A DNA stretch of 31,301 nucleotides from CAYUUP01 sp964447925 (GTDB taxonomy: Bacteria > Bacillota > Clostridia > Oscillospirales > Oscillospiraceae): NCBI GenBank assembly GCA_964447925.1, contig CAYUUP010000007.1:1-31301 (forward strand). Reading direction: 5' to 3'. Each line of letters starts with the position of its first letter. The stretch's first letter is position 1. The notes under the pieces are model-generated. The model saw nothing but the letters and a program-made list of their open reading frames with translations, had not been told where the DNA came from and searched no databases. This document shows positions 6,690-14,606 of this stretch, in pieces. Made by a program: the position numbers and the translations under genes.

Positions 6690-7850
6690 ATGCAGGACAT
6701 CAAATTTTTGCGCGGGCAGATCGACATCATCGACCGGCAGATCGTCAGCCTCTTTCAGCAGCGGATGGAGATATCGGAGAGCATAGCGGAGTATAAAATT
6801 GCCCACGACATGCCGGTGCTGGACGCCCAGCGGGAGCGGGAGGTCATGGAGGAGAAAATTTCCCTCGTTGCCGATCCGGCGCTGAAGCGGGATGTCTCTC
6901 ACCTCTATGAAAATATCATGTGCCTCTCCCGAAACTGCCAGCGGCGGGTGATGAAGCGGCAGCAGCGGGGGGAGCTGGAGCCAGTTTTTGACCTTTCCCG
7001 GATACGCCAGCCAGTGGAGCATCCCGTGGTGGCCTATCAGGGGATGCCGGGGGCCTACAGCGAGGAGGCTGCCGTCCGGTTTTTCGGGCCAGACGTAGAG
7101 AGCCGGGGGCTGGATCACTTTGAGGATGTTTTCCAGGCAGTGGAAAAGGGCAAGGTGGATTATGGCATCCTCCCCATTGAGAACAGCTCCACCGGCTCTA
7201 TCCGACAGACCTGCGATCTGCTGGCGGAATATCGCCAGTACATAGTGGGCGAGACTGCGGTGAAGGTGGAACACTGTCTCTGCGTGGTGCCGGGAGCCGG
7301 TATGGATACCATCACCCATGTCTACTCCCATGAACAGGGGCTTTTCCAGAGCGACCGCTTTCTGGCGCAGCATCCCCAATGGGTGCAGGTACCGCAGTTG
7401 GATACGGCGGGCAGCGCCCGGTACGTTGCCCAGCAGGGGGACGTAACCAAGGCGGCCATCTGCAGCCGCCGGGCGGCGGAGCTTTATGGGCTTAAAATTC
7501 TGGCGGCGCACACCAATCACAACGACACCAACGACACCCGCTTCGCGGTCATCTCTGCCGTGCCGGAGCTGCGGCTGGGCAGCGACAAGATATCTGCTCT
7601 CTTTACCCTGCCCCATCAGTCCGGCTCCCTCCACGAGGTGCTGACCATCTTTGCCGTCCACGGTCTGAATATGGTGAAGCTGGAGTCCCGGCCCCTCCCC
7701 GGCCACAGCTGGGAGTACCTCTTCTTTGTGGAGTTTACCGGCAGCCTCACCAATACCGGTATGGACGGTGTACTCCGAGAGCTGGAGCAGTCCACAGCGG
7801 ACTTCCGGCTGCTGGGAAACTATAAAGCGAATTTGGAGACTCAGGCATGA
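6690..7850 (+). CDS. pheA: Bifunctional chorismate mutase / prephenate dehydratase
   Basis: Turns chorismate into prephenate and then phenylpyruvate, the precursor of phenylalanine. The 386-residue protein has three domains. An AroQ-type chorismate mutase occupies about 1-90 (LRGQIDIIDRQIVSLFQQR, Lys36, Arg25). Prephenate dehydratase occupies about 112-292 (YQGMPGAYSEEAA; LPIENSSTGS; the catalytic Thr-Arg-Phe at 283-285). An ACT domain covers about 302-380, with SGSLHEVL and ESRP (332-335), the phenylalanine-sensing motifs of this family. Feedback by phenylalanine is therefore expected. The ATG at 6690 follows GAGGAGG (6675-6681), which overlaps the aroC stop. The gene overlaps aroK by ATGA. 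It is the only branch-specific gene in the operon; no tyrA is seen. Confidence 0.97.
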   Translation: MQDIKFLRGQIDIIDRQIVSLFQQRMEISESIAEYKIAHDMPVLDAQREREVMEEKISLVADPALKRDVSHLYENIMCLSRNCQRRVMKRQQRGELEPVFDLSRIRQPVEHPVVAYQGMPGAYSEEAAVRFFGPDVESRGLDHFEDVFQAVEKGKVDYGILPIENSSTGSIRQTCDLLAEYRQYIVGETAVKVEHCLCVVPGAGMDTITHVYSHEQGLFQSDRFLAQHPQWVQVPQLDTAGSARYVAQQGDVTKAAICSRRAAELYGLKILAAHTNHNDTNDTRFAVISAVPELRLGSDKISALFTLPHQSGSLHEVLTIFAVHGLNMVKLESRPLPGHSWEYLFFVEFTGSLTNTGMDGVLRELEQSTADFRLLGNYKANLETQA

Positions 7851-8356
7851 AGAAGAGTTTGGCACTTGTCGGCATGATGGGCTGTGGGAAGACCACCTGC
7901 GGCCGGCTTTTGGCAGAGAAAACGGGCCTGCCGCTGGTGGATACTGATGAGATCATAGTCCAGCAGGCGGGCTGCTCCATTACAGAAATTTTTGCCACCC
8001 ACGGGGAGACGTACTTCCGGGATCTGGAGACGGCGGTCCTCCGGGAGGCGTGCCGGGGCGATGGGCAGATTATCACCACCGGCGGCGGGGCCATCCTCCG
8101 GCGGGAAAATCGGGAGGTTTTGCGGGAACACTGTACTGTGGTCTTTCTGAACCGATCCCCCAAAGAGATTTTTGAAACGGTGTCCATGGAGGGGCGGCCA
8201 CTGGGACAGGGAGGGCAGACGGAGTTCCTCCGCACCTTTGCCCGAAGAGATCCCCTCTATCGGGCCGCCGCCCACTACATCATCTTTGACTTTGCCAGCC
8301 CCCAGGGGACGGTGGAGGAGATCTTAAACGTCTTTCGAAAGGAGGCAGACCGATGA
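7847..8356 (+). CDS. aroK: Shikimate kinase
   Basis: Phosphorylates shikimate at the 3-hydroxyl using ATP. The 169-residue protein has the Walker A loop GMMGCGKTT (9-17), the substrate-binding Asp32 and Asp34 (VDTDEII), Arg58 (YFRDLE) and the Gly79-Gly80-Gly81 turn (TTGGGAI). The LID region carries GRPLGQ. Length is normal for the family. The start ATGA at 7847 overlaps the pheA stop by 4 bases and the end overlaps aroQ by ATGA, so translation is coupled on both sides. Confidence 0.96.
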   Translation: MKKSLALVGMMGCGKTTCGRLLAEKTGLPLVDTDEIIVQQAGCSITEIFATHGETYFRDLETAVLREACRGDGQIITTGGGAILRRENREVLREHCTVVFLNRSPKEIFETVSMEGRPLGQGGQTEFLRTFARRDPLYRAAAHYIIFDFASPQGTVEEILNVFRKEADR

Positions 8357-8793
8357 AATTCCTGATTTTGAACGGCCCGAACCTGAACCTGCTGGGCCAG
8401 CGGGAGCCGGGTATCTATGGCGCGGATACTTACGAGGTTCTGTGCCAGCGGCTTTCGGACTTTGCCGCTGCCCACAGCAGCACGGTGGAGTGCATCCAGT
8501 CCAACTATGAGGGGGCGCTCATTGACGCCATCCAAGGCGCACAGGGGATCTATGACGCCATTGTCATGAACCCCGGGGCATTTACGCACTACAGCTATGC
8601 CCTCCACGATGCGCTGACTGCGGTTTCCGTCCCCTGCCTCGAGGTGCATATCTCCAATGTCCACAAGCGGGAGGAGTTCCGGCACAAATCTGTCACCGCC
8701 CCCGCCTGTGTGGGGCAGATCTGTGGGCTGGGCTTTTATGGCTATGAGGCGGCTATGGGATATTTTTTGGCCCAGGCCGGAGAGAACCGTTGA
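8353..8793 (+). CDS. aroQ: 3-Dehydroquinate dehydratase, type II
   Basis: Dehydrates 3-dehydroquinate to 3-dehydroshikimate; the type II enzyme is a small dodecameric flavodoxin-like fold. The 146-residue protein has LILNGPNLNLLGQREPGIYG (4-23), including Arg17 and the catalytic Tyr22. It also has SNYEGALIDAI (50-60), MNPGAFTHYS (72-81) and EVHISNVHKREEFR (97-110) with the active-site His99. It overlaps aroK by 4 bases and aroE by 4 bases. The choice of type II, rather than the type I aroD, is clear from these motifs. Confidence 0.97.
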   Translation: MKFLILNGPNLNLLGQREPGIYGADTYEVLCQRLSDFAAAHSSTVECIQSNYEGALIDAIQGAQGIYDAIVMNPGAFTHYSYALHDALTAVSVPCLEVHISNVHKREEFRHKSVTAPACVGQICGLGFYGYEAAMGYFLAQAGENR

Positions 8794-9626
8794 CCCGGCG
8801 GCTGGCGGTCATCGGTGACCCAGTGGCCCACTCCCTCTCCCCCAGAATCCACAACGTCATGCTCCGAGTCATGGGACTGCCGGAGGTCTATGGGGCTGTC
8901 CGCGTCCCTCCTGGGGAAACTCCCAAATGGCTGGAACAAGCCAGAGCGGAGAATTACTTGGGCTTTAACGCCACCATGCCCCATAAGATGGAGCTTCTGC
9001 CCCAGATGGATTGGCTGGACGCCGATGCCGCCCGGTTCGGGGCTGTGAATACTGTCTGTCTGCGGGAGGGCCGGGCTTATGGCTACAACACGGATGGAGC
9101 AGGCTTCCTCCGGGCGGTGAAGGAACTGAAGGATCCGGCGGGGAGAAACATCGTCCTGCTGGGAACTGGTGGTGCGGCCCGTGCCGTGGGACTGAAGCTG
9201 GCAGACAGCGGGGCGGGCCATATCACAGTCTGCGGGCGGAGACCGGAGAGGACAGAGGAACTTTGCACCCAGGCGCCGGAGGTCATGTCCCCCGCTGGCT
9301 TTTCACCAGAGGAGCTGGCGGCTGCCTGCGATGGGGCCGATTTGCTGGTGAACGCCACCTCTCTTGGGATGTCCCAGGTGGAGGGACAGTTTGAAGATTT
9401 CTGTTTTCTGGACGCCCTCTCCCCTGCCGGAGCGGTGTATGATGTGATTTACAGTCCGGCGGAGACGATGCTGCTCCGAGAGGGCCGCCACCGGGGGCTT
9501 GCCGCTGCGAATGGACTCTCCATGTTGATCTGGCAGGCCATTTTCGCTCTGGGGCATTTCCTGGGGCGTGAGCTAGACGGAGAGAGACTGTATGAGTTGG
9601 TGCGGTGTGAGTTAGACGTGCAGTAG
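8790..9626 (+). CDS. aroE: Shikimate dehydrogenase (TTG start)
   Basis: Reduces 3-dehydroshikimate to shikimate with NADPH. The 278-residue protein has the shikimate-binding SLSPRIHN (15-22), NATMPHK with catalytic Lys66, Asn87, and NTDGAGF with catalytic Asp102. The NADP loop is GTGGAAR (125-131), followed later by NATSLGMS and a C-terminal NGLSMLIWQA. The start is TTG at 8790, which overlaps the aroQ stop (TTGA). GGAGAG precedes it, and no better start lies near the conserved N-terminus. It is the last gene of the operon; a strong terminator begins 72 bases downstream. Confidence 0.95.
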   Translation: MTRRLAVIGDPVAHSLSPRIHNVMLRVMGLPEVYGAVRVPPGETPKWLEQARAENYLGFNATMPHKMELLPQMDWLDADAARFGAVNTVCLREGRAYGYNTDGAGFLRAVKELKDPAGRNIVLLGTGGAARAVGLKLADSGAGHITVCGRRPERTEELCTQAPEVMSPAGFSPEELAAACDGADLLVNATSLGMSQVEGQFEDFCFLDALSPAGAVYDVIYSPAETMLLREGRHRGLAAANGLSMLIWQAIFALGHFLGRELDGERLYELVRCELDVQ

Positions 9627-9697
9627 AAGAAAACGTTCGGGAAGGGACGATGAGGATATTGCCCCGCACGGGAATATGAAAAAGCAAAGGGGCAGCC

Positions 9698-9746
9698 CCT
9701 ATAGACACAAAATGACCGGGAATCCCGGTCATTTTGTGTCTATAGG
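9698..9746. terminator. Bidirectional terminator between aroE and hisS
   Basis: A perfect 23-bp inverted repeat, 9698-9720 against 9724-9746, with a 3-base centre. The inner GC-rich stem TGACCGGG-aat-CCCGGTCA is flanked by AAAA on the left and TTTTGTGTCT on the right, so it can end transcription from either side. A small GGGGC-a-GCCCC dyad lies just before it (9690-9699). It serves the convergent ends of aroE (+) and hisS (-). Confidence 0.9.
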
Positions 9747-9772
9747 CTAGGCTTTGGCAGCCGTTCCGCAGG

Positions 9773-11149
9773 TTATTCTGCCGGATCCGGCATCCGCACC
9801 GGTGCGCCGGAGAGACAGACCGCCTGATCCGCCAGAATGTGGGCGGCGGCATCCTCGAAGGACTCGGACTGCTGCATCCCGGTCAGCAGGTTCTTGTAGG
9901 TGACAGTCCCCGCTGCCACCTCATCCTCCCCCAGAAAGACGGCATAAGGGATCCCCAACTTGGCAGCGTAGGCGATCTTCTGCTTGAACTTCTTCTTCTC
10001 GCAGAAGAGCTGGGTGCGGATGCCCATTTGCCGCAGCCGGGTGGCCAGGGCGATGCCATCGCCCTGCTGGGCCTCCGACATGGGGATTACCAGCACGTCC
10101 GCTGGGGCAGTTGGCAAATCAGTGTTCAGCAGGCCCTGGTCCTCCAACACGAAGAAGAGCCGGGTCAGACCAATGGAAATGCCAACGCCGGGGAGCCGTT
10201 TGTTGGTGTAATATTCCGCTAAGTTATCATATCGGCCTCCGGAACAGATGCTGCCCAGCTGGGGATAATCCAGCAGAGTTGTCTCATACACCGTGCCGGT
10301 GTAGTAGTCCAGCCCCCGCGCGATGGTCAGGTCGATGGCAAAGCAGTCCTCCGGTACGCCGAAATCCTGGAGATACGTGGCAACGGTTTTCAGCTCTTTA
10401 TAGCCCTGATTGAACAGGCTGTCCTCTATGGTACAATATTTGGCCAGCGCCGCCAACACTGTGCCATTATCCCCCTTGATGGAGATGAAGTCCAGTATCT
10501 TCCCGGCTGTTTCGGCAGCCAGCCCCAGATCGTCCGCCAGGATGTCTCGGACTGCGTCAAGGCCAATCTTGTCCAGCTTATCCACAGTGCGCATAATATC
10601 CTGGCTCTGTTCCGCCAACCCCAGCAAGGCGTAGAAGCCGTTCAGGATTTTCCGGTTATTCACCCGGATTTGAAAGCGCCGCAGGCCCAGCCGGGTGAAG
10701 GTCTGGTAGATGATGGAGGGAATTTCCGCCTCGTTGATGATATCCAGGCTTCCATCACCCACAACGTCGATATCCGCCTGATAGAATTCCCGGAAGCGCC
10801 CCCGCTGGGGCCGCTCACCCCGGTATACCTTGCCAATCTGATAGCGGCGGAAGGGGAAGGTCAGCTGATTATAGTGCAGGGCCACATATTTGGCCAGGGG
10901 AACGGTCAGGTCAAAGCGCAGGGCAAGATCGCTGTCCCCTTTCTGGAAACGGTAAATTTGTTTTTCCGTCTCGCCACCCCCTTTGGCCAGCAGGATATCT
11001 GCCGATTCCAGCAGAGGAGTGTCCAGCGGGGTGAAGCCGTAAAGGGAATAGGTTTGCCGCAGGATGTCCAGCATCCGCTCCAGCTGCTGCTGGGGGGCAG
11101 GCAGAAGTTCCATGAAGCCGGACAGTGTGCGGGGTTTTACAATAGGCAT
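9773..11149 (-). CDS. hisS: Histidyl-tRNA synthetase
   Basis: Charges tRNA-His. The 458-residue class II synthetase shows the motif 2 region GKVYRGERPQRGRFREF (106-122), the histidine-binding RGLDYYTG (278-285), SGGRYDNL (303-310) and motif 3 GVGISIGLTR (321-330). A C-terminal anticodon-binding domain (about 345-430) distinguishes it from the regulatory paralogue HisZ. AAAGGA lies 12 bases before the ATG, a long spacing also seen at the upstream gene. It is the last gene of the minD-mgsA-like-hisS run. No T-box is seen in front of it. Confidence 0.95.
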   Translation of the reverse strand: MPIVKPRTLSGFMELLPAPQQQLERMLDILRQTYSLYGFTPLDTPLLESADILLAKGGGETEKQIYRFQKGDSDLALRFDLTVPLAKYVALHYNQLTFPFRRYQIGKVYRGERPQRGRFREFYQADIDVVGDGSLDIINEAEIPSIIYQTFTRLGLRRFQIRVNNRKILNGFYALLGLAEQSQDIMRTVDKLDKIGLDAVRDILADDLGLAAETAGKILDFISIKGDNGTVLAALAKYCTIEDSLFNQGYKELKTVATYLQDFGVPEDCFAIDLTIARGLDYYTGTVYETTLLDYPQLGSICSGGRYDNLAEYYTNKRLPGVGISIGLTRLFFVLEDQGLLNTDLPTAPADVLVIPMSEAQQGDGIALATRLRQMGIRTQLFCEKKKFKQKIAYAAKLGIPYAVFLGEDEVAAGTVTYKNLLTGMQQSESFEDAAAHILADQAVCLSGAPVRMPDPAE

Positions 11150-11182
11150 GGGAGATGAACGTCCTTTCGTGGTAGAACTGAA

Positions 11183-11599
11183 TTACAGGGTGAAGTTTTT
11201 CTCACGGGGATAGACAATTTCCCGCCAGTCCAGGTCACCGCGATTCAGGCCGTGGATCAGCATTTCGGCAGTGGCTACGTTGGTGGCCACTGGCACGTTG
11301 TACTGGTCGCACAGCCGAATAATGTATTTCAGGTCTTCATCCAGATCCTTGGACTGGGGATCAGAGAAAAACAGCACCATATCGATCTCGTTATAAGCGA
11401 TACGGGCGCCTATCTGCTGGCTGCCGCCATGGGCGTGGGAGAGAAAGAGATGCACGGGGAGACCTGTGGCCTCGGCCACCAGACGGCCAGTGGTGTTGGT
11501 GCCGCATAGGGTGTGCTTTGCAAGAATACTGCTGTAGGCCGTGCAGAATTGAATCATCAGTTCCTTCTTGCGGTCGTGGGACATCAGTGCAATATTCAT
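11183..11599 (-). CDS. mgsA: MgsA-family protein lacking key catalytic residues
   Basis: The 138-residue protein has the fold and size of methylglyoxal synthase, which converts dihydroxyacetone phosphate to methylglyoxal. Conserved parts are His8-Asp9 (MSHDRKK), the phosphate-binding TNTTG (34-38), QQIGA (61-65), FFSDP (77-81) and VPVATNVATAEMLIHGL (102-118). Two regions differ from the family. Where E. coli MgsA has SGPMGGD with catalytic Asp71, this protein has SHAHGGS with Ser60. The stretch holding E. coli His98 and Asp101 is one residue shorter here, with Leu86 in place of the His and Asp89 retained. The annotation as MgsA is therefore by family; activity is doubtful. It lies between minD and hisS. 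Confidence 0.8.
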   Translation of the reverse strand: MNIALMSHDRKKELMIQFCTAYSSILAKHTLCGTNTTGRLVAEATGLPVHLFLSHAHGGSQQIGARIAYNEIDMVLFFSDPQSKDLDEDLKYIIRLCDQYNVPVATNVATAEMLIHGLNRGDLDWREIVYPREKNFTL

Positions 11600-11639
11600 G
11601 AGAGATTACCGTCCTTTCCGATTGGGTGTATTCTGTCGG

Positions 11640-12377
11640 TCAGCAGCGAAGGGAGGGGACGCGCTGACCAGTGATGCGCTTGGCGATATTACAGTAGGCC
11701 CGGGCCGCACCGCGGCCAGAGTTCATAATGATGGGGACACCCTGTCCGCCGCAAATAGCCACCTGCTGGTCTTCAGGTATCACGCCCAGCAGAGGAAGAC
11801 CGGCCAGATCCATGGCGTCATCGATGTCGCTGTGTAGCTTTCGGAGGAGCCGAGGCTGCACTCGGTTCACCACCAGATGGATGCTCCGAGTATAGTGCCG
11901 CAGCCGGGCGGTGGCAGACTGGGCGTCCCGGAGGGAGGAGGGATCCGTTGTAGACACCACAATGGCCCGGTCTGCCGCCTCCGCTGCCAGGGTGAAGCCG
12001 CTGCCGATTCCTGCGGGGGAGTCGATAAGGCAGTAGTCATAGATCTGGCAGATATCTCCTACAAGCTGGGGCAACGCCTGGGAGACACCATAGTCAGCGG
12101 TCATGGGGGCAGTCAACAGGTAAAGCCCTTTGATGTCGGGGTGGGGAACCGCCGCGTCCTCCAGCGGGCAGCGCCTTTCTATGACATCGGAGAAATCCAT
12201 AATGGCACGGTCGCTGAGACCCAGCACCAGGTCGAGGTTCCGCAGACCTATGTCAGCGTCCAGACAGAGTACCTGATGACCCATGGCGGCGAGACAGCTG
12301 CCTACACCGGCGACTACGGAGGTTTTTCCCGTACCGCCCTTGCCCGATGTGATTACGATGGCTTTCCCCTGCACCAT
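11640..12377 (-). CDS. minD: MinD-type septum-site ATPase without the membrane-targeting tail
   Basis: A 245-residue P-loop ATPase of the MinD/ParA class. The deviant Walker A is KGGTGKTS (13-20), followed by LDADIGLRNLDLVLGL, DYCLIDSPAGIG and VVNRVQ. MinD normally positions the division site by binding the membrane through a C-terminal amphipathic helix and recruiting MinC. Here the protein ends soon after the last core helix (RAYCNIAKRITGQRVPSLRC), without the Lys/Phe-rich membrane-targeting sequence. No minC or minE is adjacent. The ATG has GGAGGGG just upstream. It heads the minus-strand run minD-mgsA-like-hisS, with a clear promoter at 12460-12489. It could be a functional MinD with altered membrane binding or a MinD-like paralogue. 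Confidence 0.85.
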   Translation of the reverse strand: MVQGKAIVITSGKGGTGKTSVVAGVGSCLAAMGHQVLCLDADIGLRNLDLVLGLSDRAIMDFSDVIERRCPLEDAAVPHPDIKGLYLLTAPMTADYGVSQALPQLVGDICQIYDYCLIDSPAGIGSGFTLAAEAADRAIVVSTTDPSSLRDAQSATARLRHYTRSIHLVVNRVQPRLLRKLHSDIDDAMDLAGLPLLGVIPEDQQVAICGGQGVPIIMNSGRGAARAYCNIAKRITGQRVPSLRC

Positions 12378-12409
12378 GTAGCCCCTCCGTATATGAGAAA
12401 TAGTCGCGT

Positions 12410-12451
12410 TTTCGGCGCGTCAGACGGCCAGCCGCTCGATGGGCACCGAAA
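12410..12451 (-). other. 5'-end stem-loop of the minD transcript
   Basis: On the minus strand, TTTCGGTGC (12451-12443) pairs with GCGCCGAAA (12418-12410): 9 bp with one U-G pair, enclosing a GC-rich loop. The predicted start of transcription is near 12453, so this hairpin would form the very 5' end of the mRNA. It may protect the message from 5' decay. Confidence 0.5.
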
Positions 12452-12459
12452 CTAATCCA

Positions 12460-12489
12460 AGTATATCACACTTTGTACAAAGTTTGCAA
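12460..12489 (-). promoter_or_regulatory. minD promoter with a palindrome in its spacer
   Basis: On the minus strand there is a -35 TTGCAA (12489-12484), an 18-base spacer, and a -10 TATACT (12465-12460). The spacer contains a perfect 14-bp palindrome, ACTTTGTACAAAGT (12470-12483). A protein bound there would block RNA polymerase, so it is a candidate operator. The regulator is unknown. Confidence 0.65.
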
Positions 12490-12591
12490 CTCTTTCGTGG
12501 GAAAGTGTTAAATTTTTTCCATATGCACAAATGACTTTTGCCAAAGCAAGAGGGGGGCAGGCGGGCCTTCAGTTAAATTCCCGCTGGCATC

Positions 12592-12620
12592 TTGCGTCTT
12601 GCCCGAAAAGCTGGTAAAAT
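12592..12620 (+). promoter_or_regulatory. mnmG promoter
   Basis: TTGCGT (12592-12597), a 17-base spacer and TAAAAT (12615-12620). It lies 32 bases before the mnmG start codon and diverges from the minD promoter. The rest of the 275-base divergent gap shows no further element I can name. Confidence 0.65.
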
Positions 12621-12652
12621 AAAAGCGAAGGACAGAGAGGGGGAGATGCCCA

Positions 12653-14536
12653 GTGGAATATTTTGCGGGAAGCTGCGATGTGGCCGTCATCGGGGCGGGC
12701 CATGCGGGCATTGAGGCGGCCTTGGCCGCCGCCCGGCTGGGCCTCTCAACGATGTGTTTTACCGTTAATCTGGATGCCGTGGGTAATATGCCCTGCAACC
12801 CCGCCATCGGCGGCACAGGAAAGGGCCATCTGGTTCGGGAGCTGGACGCCCTGGGGGGCGAAATGGCACGGGCGGCGGACAAGGCCTGTATTCAATACCG
12901 GCTGCTGAATCGGGGCAAGGGGCCTGCCGTCCACTCCCTCCGGGCCCAGGCCGACCGCCGCCGCTATCAGGCGGTGATGAAAGCCGCGCTGGAGGGACAG
13001 GAAAACCTCTGGCTCCGGCAGGCAGAGGTGACGGATATTCTCACGGAGGCGGGCAGCGTTTCCGGCGTAAAGACGGCTACCGGGGCAGTATATTCCGCCA
13101 AGGCCGTGGTTGTCTGCACCGGCACCTATCTGGGAGGACGCACTATTATCGGAGAGATGTCCCGGCAGAGCGGGCCGGATGGCCTGGCAGCCGCGCTTTC
13201 CCTGACGGCCAGCCTGGAAGGATTGGGACTTTCCCTTCGGCGGTTCAAGACGGGGACGCCCCCCCGCATCCATGCTCGGTCGGTGGATTTTTCCAAAATG
13301 GAGATCCAGCCGGGGGATGAGGATCCGCCCCCCTTCTCTTTTCAGACAGAGGAAAGACCGGAGAACCGGGCGGTTTGCTACCTGACCTATACCAATGCGC
13401 GCACGCACGACATTATTCGTGCGAATCTCCACCGATCCCCCTTGTTTTCTGGGGACATCCGAGGGGTAGGGCCGAGATACTGCCCCTCCATCGAGGACAA
13501 GGTGGTGCGCTTTGCCGATAAGCCCCGGCACCAGCTCTTCCTGGAGCCAATGGGGTTGGAGACACAGGAATTATACCTGCAGGGCTTCTCCTCCTCTATG
13601 CCGGAGGATGTGCAGGTGGCGATGCTCCATACCATTCCGGGGCTGGAACACGCGGAGATGACCCGTTCGGCTTACGCAATCGAGTATGACTGCATCGACC
13701 CCACAGAGCTGCTGCCTACAATGGAGTGCAAGAAGGTTCCGGGACTCTATGGCGCGGGGCAGTTCAACGGCTCCTCCGGCTATGAGGAGGCGGCAGCCCA
13801 GGGATTTGTAGCGGGGGTCAATGCCGCACTGAAGCTGTTGGGCCGGCCGCCCCTGATCTTGCGGCGGGATCAGGGCTATATCGGAGTTCTCATTGATGAT
13901 CTGGTGACAAAGGGTACGAGCGAACCATACCGTATGATGACTTCCCGGACGGAATATCGGCTGCTCCACCGACAGGACAACGCCGACCTCCGGCTGACGC
14001 CTGTGGGCTATGAGCTGGGACTCATCAGTCAGGAACGCTATCAGGCAGTGCAGGAAAAATACGCTGCCGTGGAACAGGAGAAGGCCCGGCTAGAATGTAC
14101 CGGCGCGGCGGCGGGACCAGAGCTGGATAGCCTGCTGGCGGAGCGGGGGGAAGCCCCGGCAAAGAGCGGTGTCCGCCTGGCGGAATTGCTGCGGCGGCCC
14201 AAAATCAGTTATGACGATCTGGCTCCTGCCGACCCGACCCGACCGGCCCTGTCCCCTGCCGTGACAGAGCAGGTGGAAATACAGATCAAGTACGATGGTT
14301 ATATCCGGCGTCAGGCCAGGCAGGTAGAGGAATTCCGCCGCATGGAGGGAAAGACCCTCCCGCCGGATATGGATTATGACGGTATCCAGGGGCTGCGGCT
14401 GGAGGCCAGGCAAAAGCTGGGGCAGATCCGGCCAGTGAACCTGGGGCAGGCCAGCCGCATCTCGGGGGTGTCCCCGGCGGATGTGGCGGTGCTGATGATC
14501 TGTCTGGAAAAACGAGGGAGAGAGGACGCACCATGA
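12653..14536 (+). CDS. mnmG: tRNA uridine-5-carboxymethylaminomethyl modification enzyme MnmG (GTG start)
   Basis: With MnmE, installs the carboxymethylaminomethyl group on the wobble uridine (U34) of certain tRNAs, using FAD. The 627-residue protein begins with a Rossmann FAD-binding loop, GAGHAGIEAA (14-23), then MPCNPAIGGTGKGHLVRE. It contains GTYLGGRTIIGE, the tRNA-binding RRPKISYDDL, and ends in the MnmG C-terminal domain GLRLEARQKLGQIRPVNLGQ (split here by its own motif at VSPADVAVL). Length is normal for the family. The GTG at 12653 is preceded by GGGGGAG; the nearby ATG at 12646 is out of frame. In many genomes rsmG follows immediately; here a 22-codon ORF and galK follow instead. Confidence 0.95.
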   Translation: MEYFAGSCDVAVIGAGHAGIEAALAAARLGLSTMCFTVNLDAVGNMPCNPAIGGTGKGHLVRELDALGGEMARAADKACIQYRLLNRGKGPAVHSLRAQADRRRYQAVMKAALEGQENLWLRQAEVTDILTEAGSVSGVKTATGAVYSAKAVVVCTGTYLGGRTIIGEMSRQSGPDGLAAALSLTASLEGLGLSLRRFKTGTPPRIHARSVDFSKMEIQPGDEDPPPFSFQTEERPENRAVCYLTYTNARTHDIIRANLHRSPLFSGDIRGVGPRYCPSIEDKVVRFADKPRHQLFLEPMGLETQELYLQGFSSSMPEDVQVAMLHTIPGLEHAEMTRSAYAIEYDCIDPTELLPTMECKKVPGLYGAGQFNGSSGYEEAAAQGFVAGVNAALKLLGRPPLILRRDQGYIGVLIDDLVTKGTSEPYRMMTSRTEYRLLHRQDNADLRLTPVGYELGLISQERYQAVQEKYAAVEQEKARLECTGAAAGPELDSLLAERGEAPAKSGVRLAELLRRPKISYDDLAPADPTRPALSPAVTEQVEIQIKYDGYIRRQARQVEEFRRMEGKTLPPDMDYDGIQGLRLEARQKLGQIRPVNLGQASRISGVSPADVAVLMICLEKRGREDAP

Positions 14537-14601
14537 GCGGATGGCAACCTGTCTGTTTCCAGTGGATAGTACGCCGCATGAAAAATAAGAGAGGAGCGTA
14601 G
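14533..14601 (+). CDS. Possible 22-residue ORF coupled to mnmG
   Basis: ATG at 14533 overlaps the mnmG stop as ATGA, and the frame closes at TAG 14599-14601. GAGAGAGGAC lies upstream, inside the mnmG end. Its final codons overlap the galK ribosome binding site (GAGGAGCG at 14591), so it would bridge translation from mnmG to galK. The product (starting MSGWQPVCFQW) has no similarity I can recognise, including to RsmG. It may be a chance ORF. Confidence 0.3.
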   Translation: MSGWQPVCFQWIVRRMKNKRGA

Positions 14602-14606
14602 CTTGA

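Noticed and set aside
9690..9746. Perfect 23-bp palindrome as a possible mobile repeat
   Set aside because: Its position between convergent genes and its A- and T-flanked GC core explain it as a bidirectional terminator; no second copy was noticed in the window.
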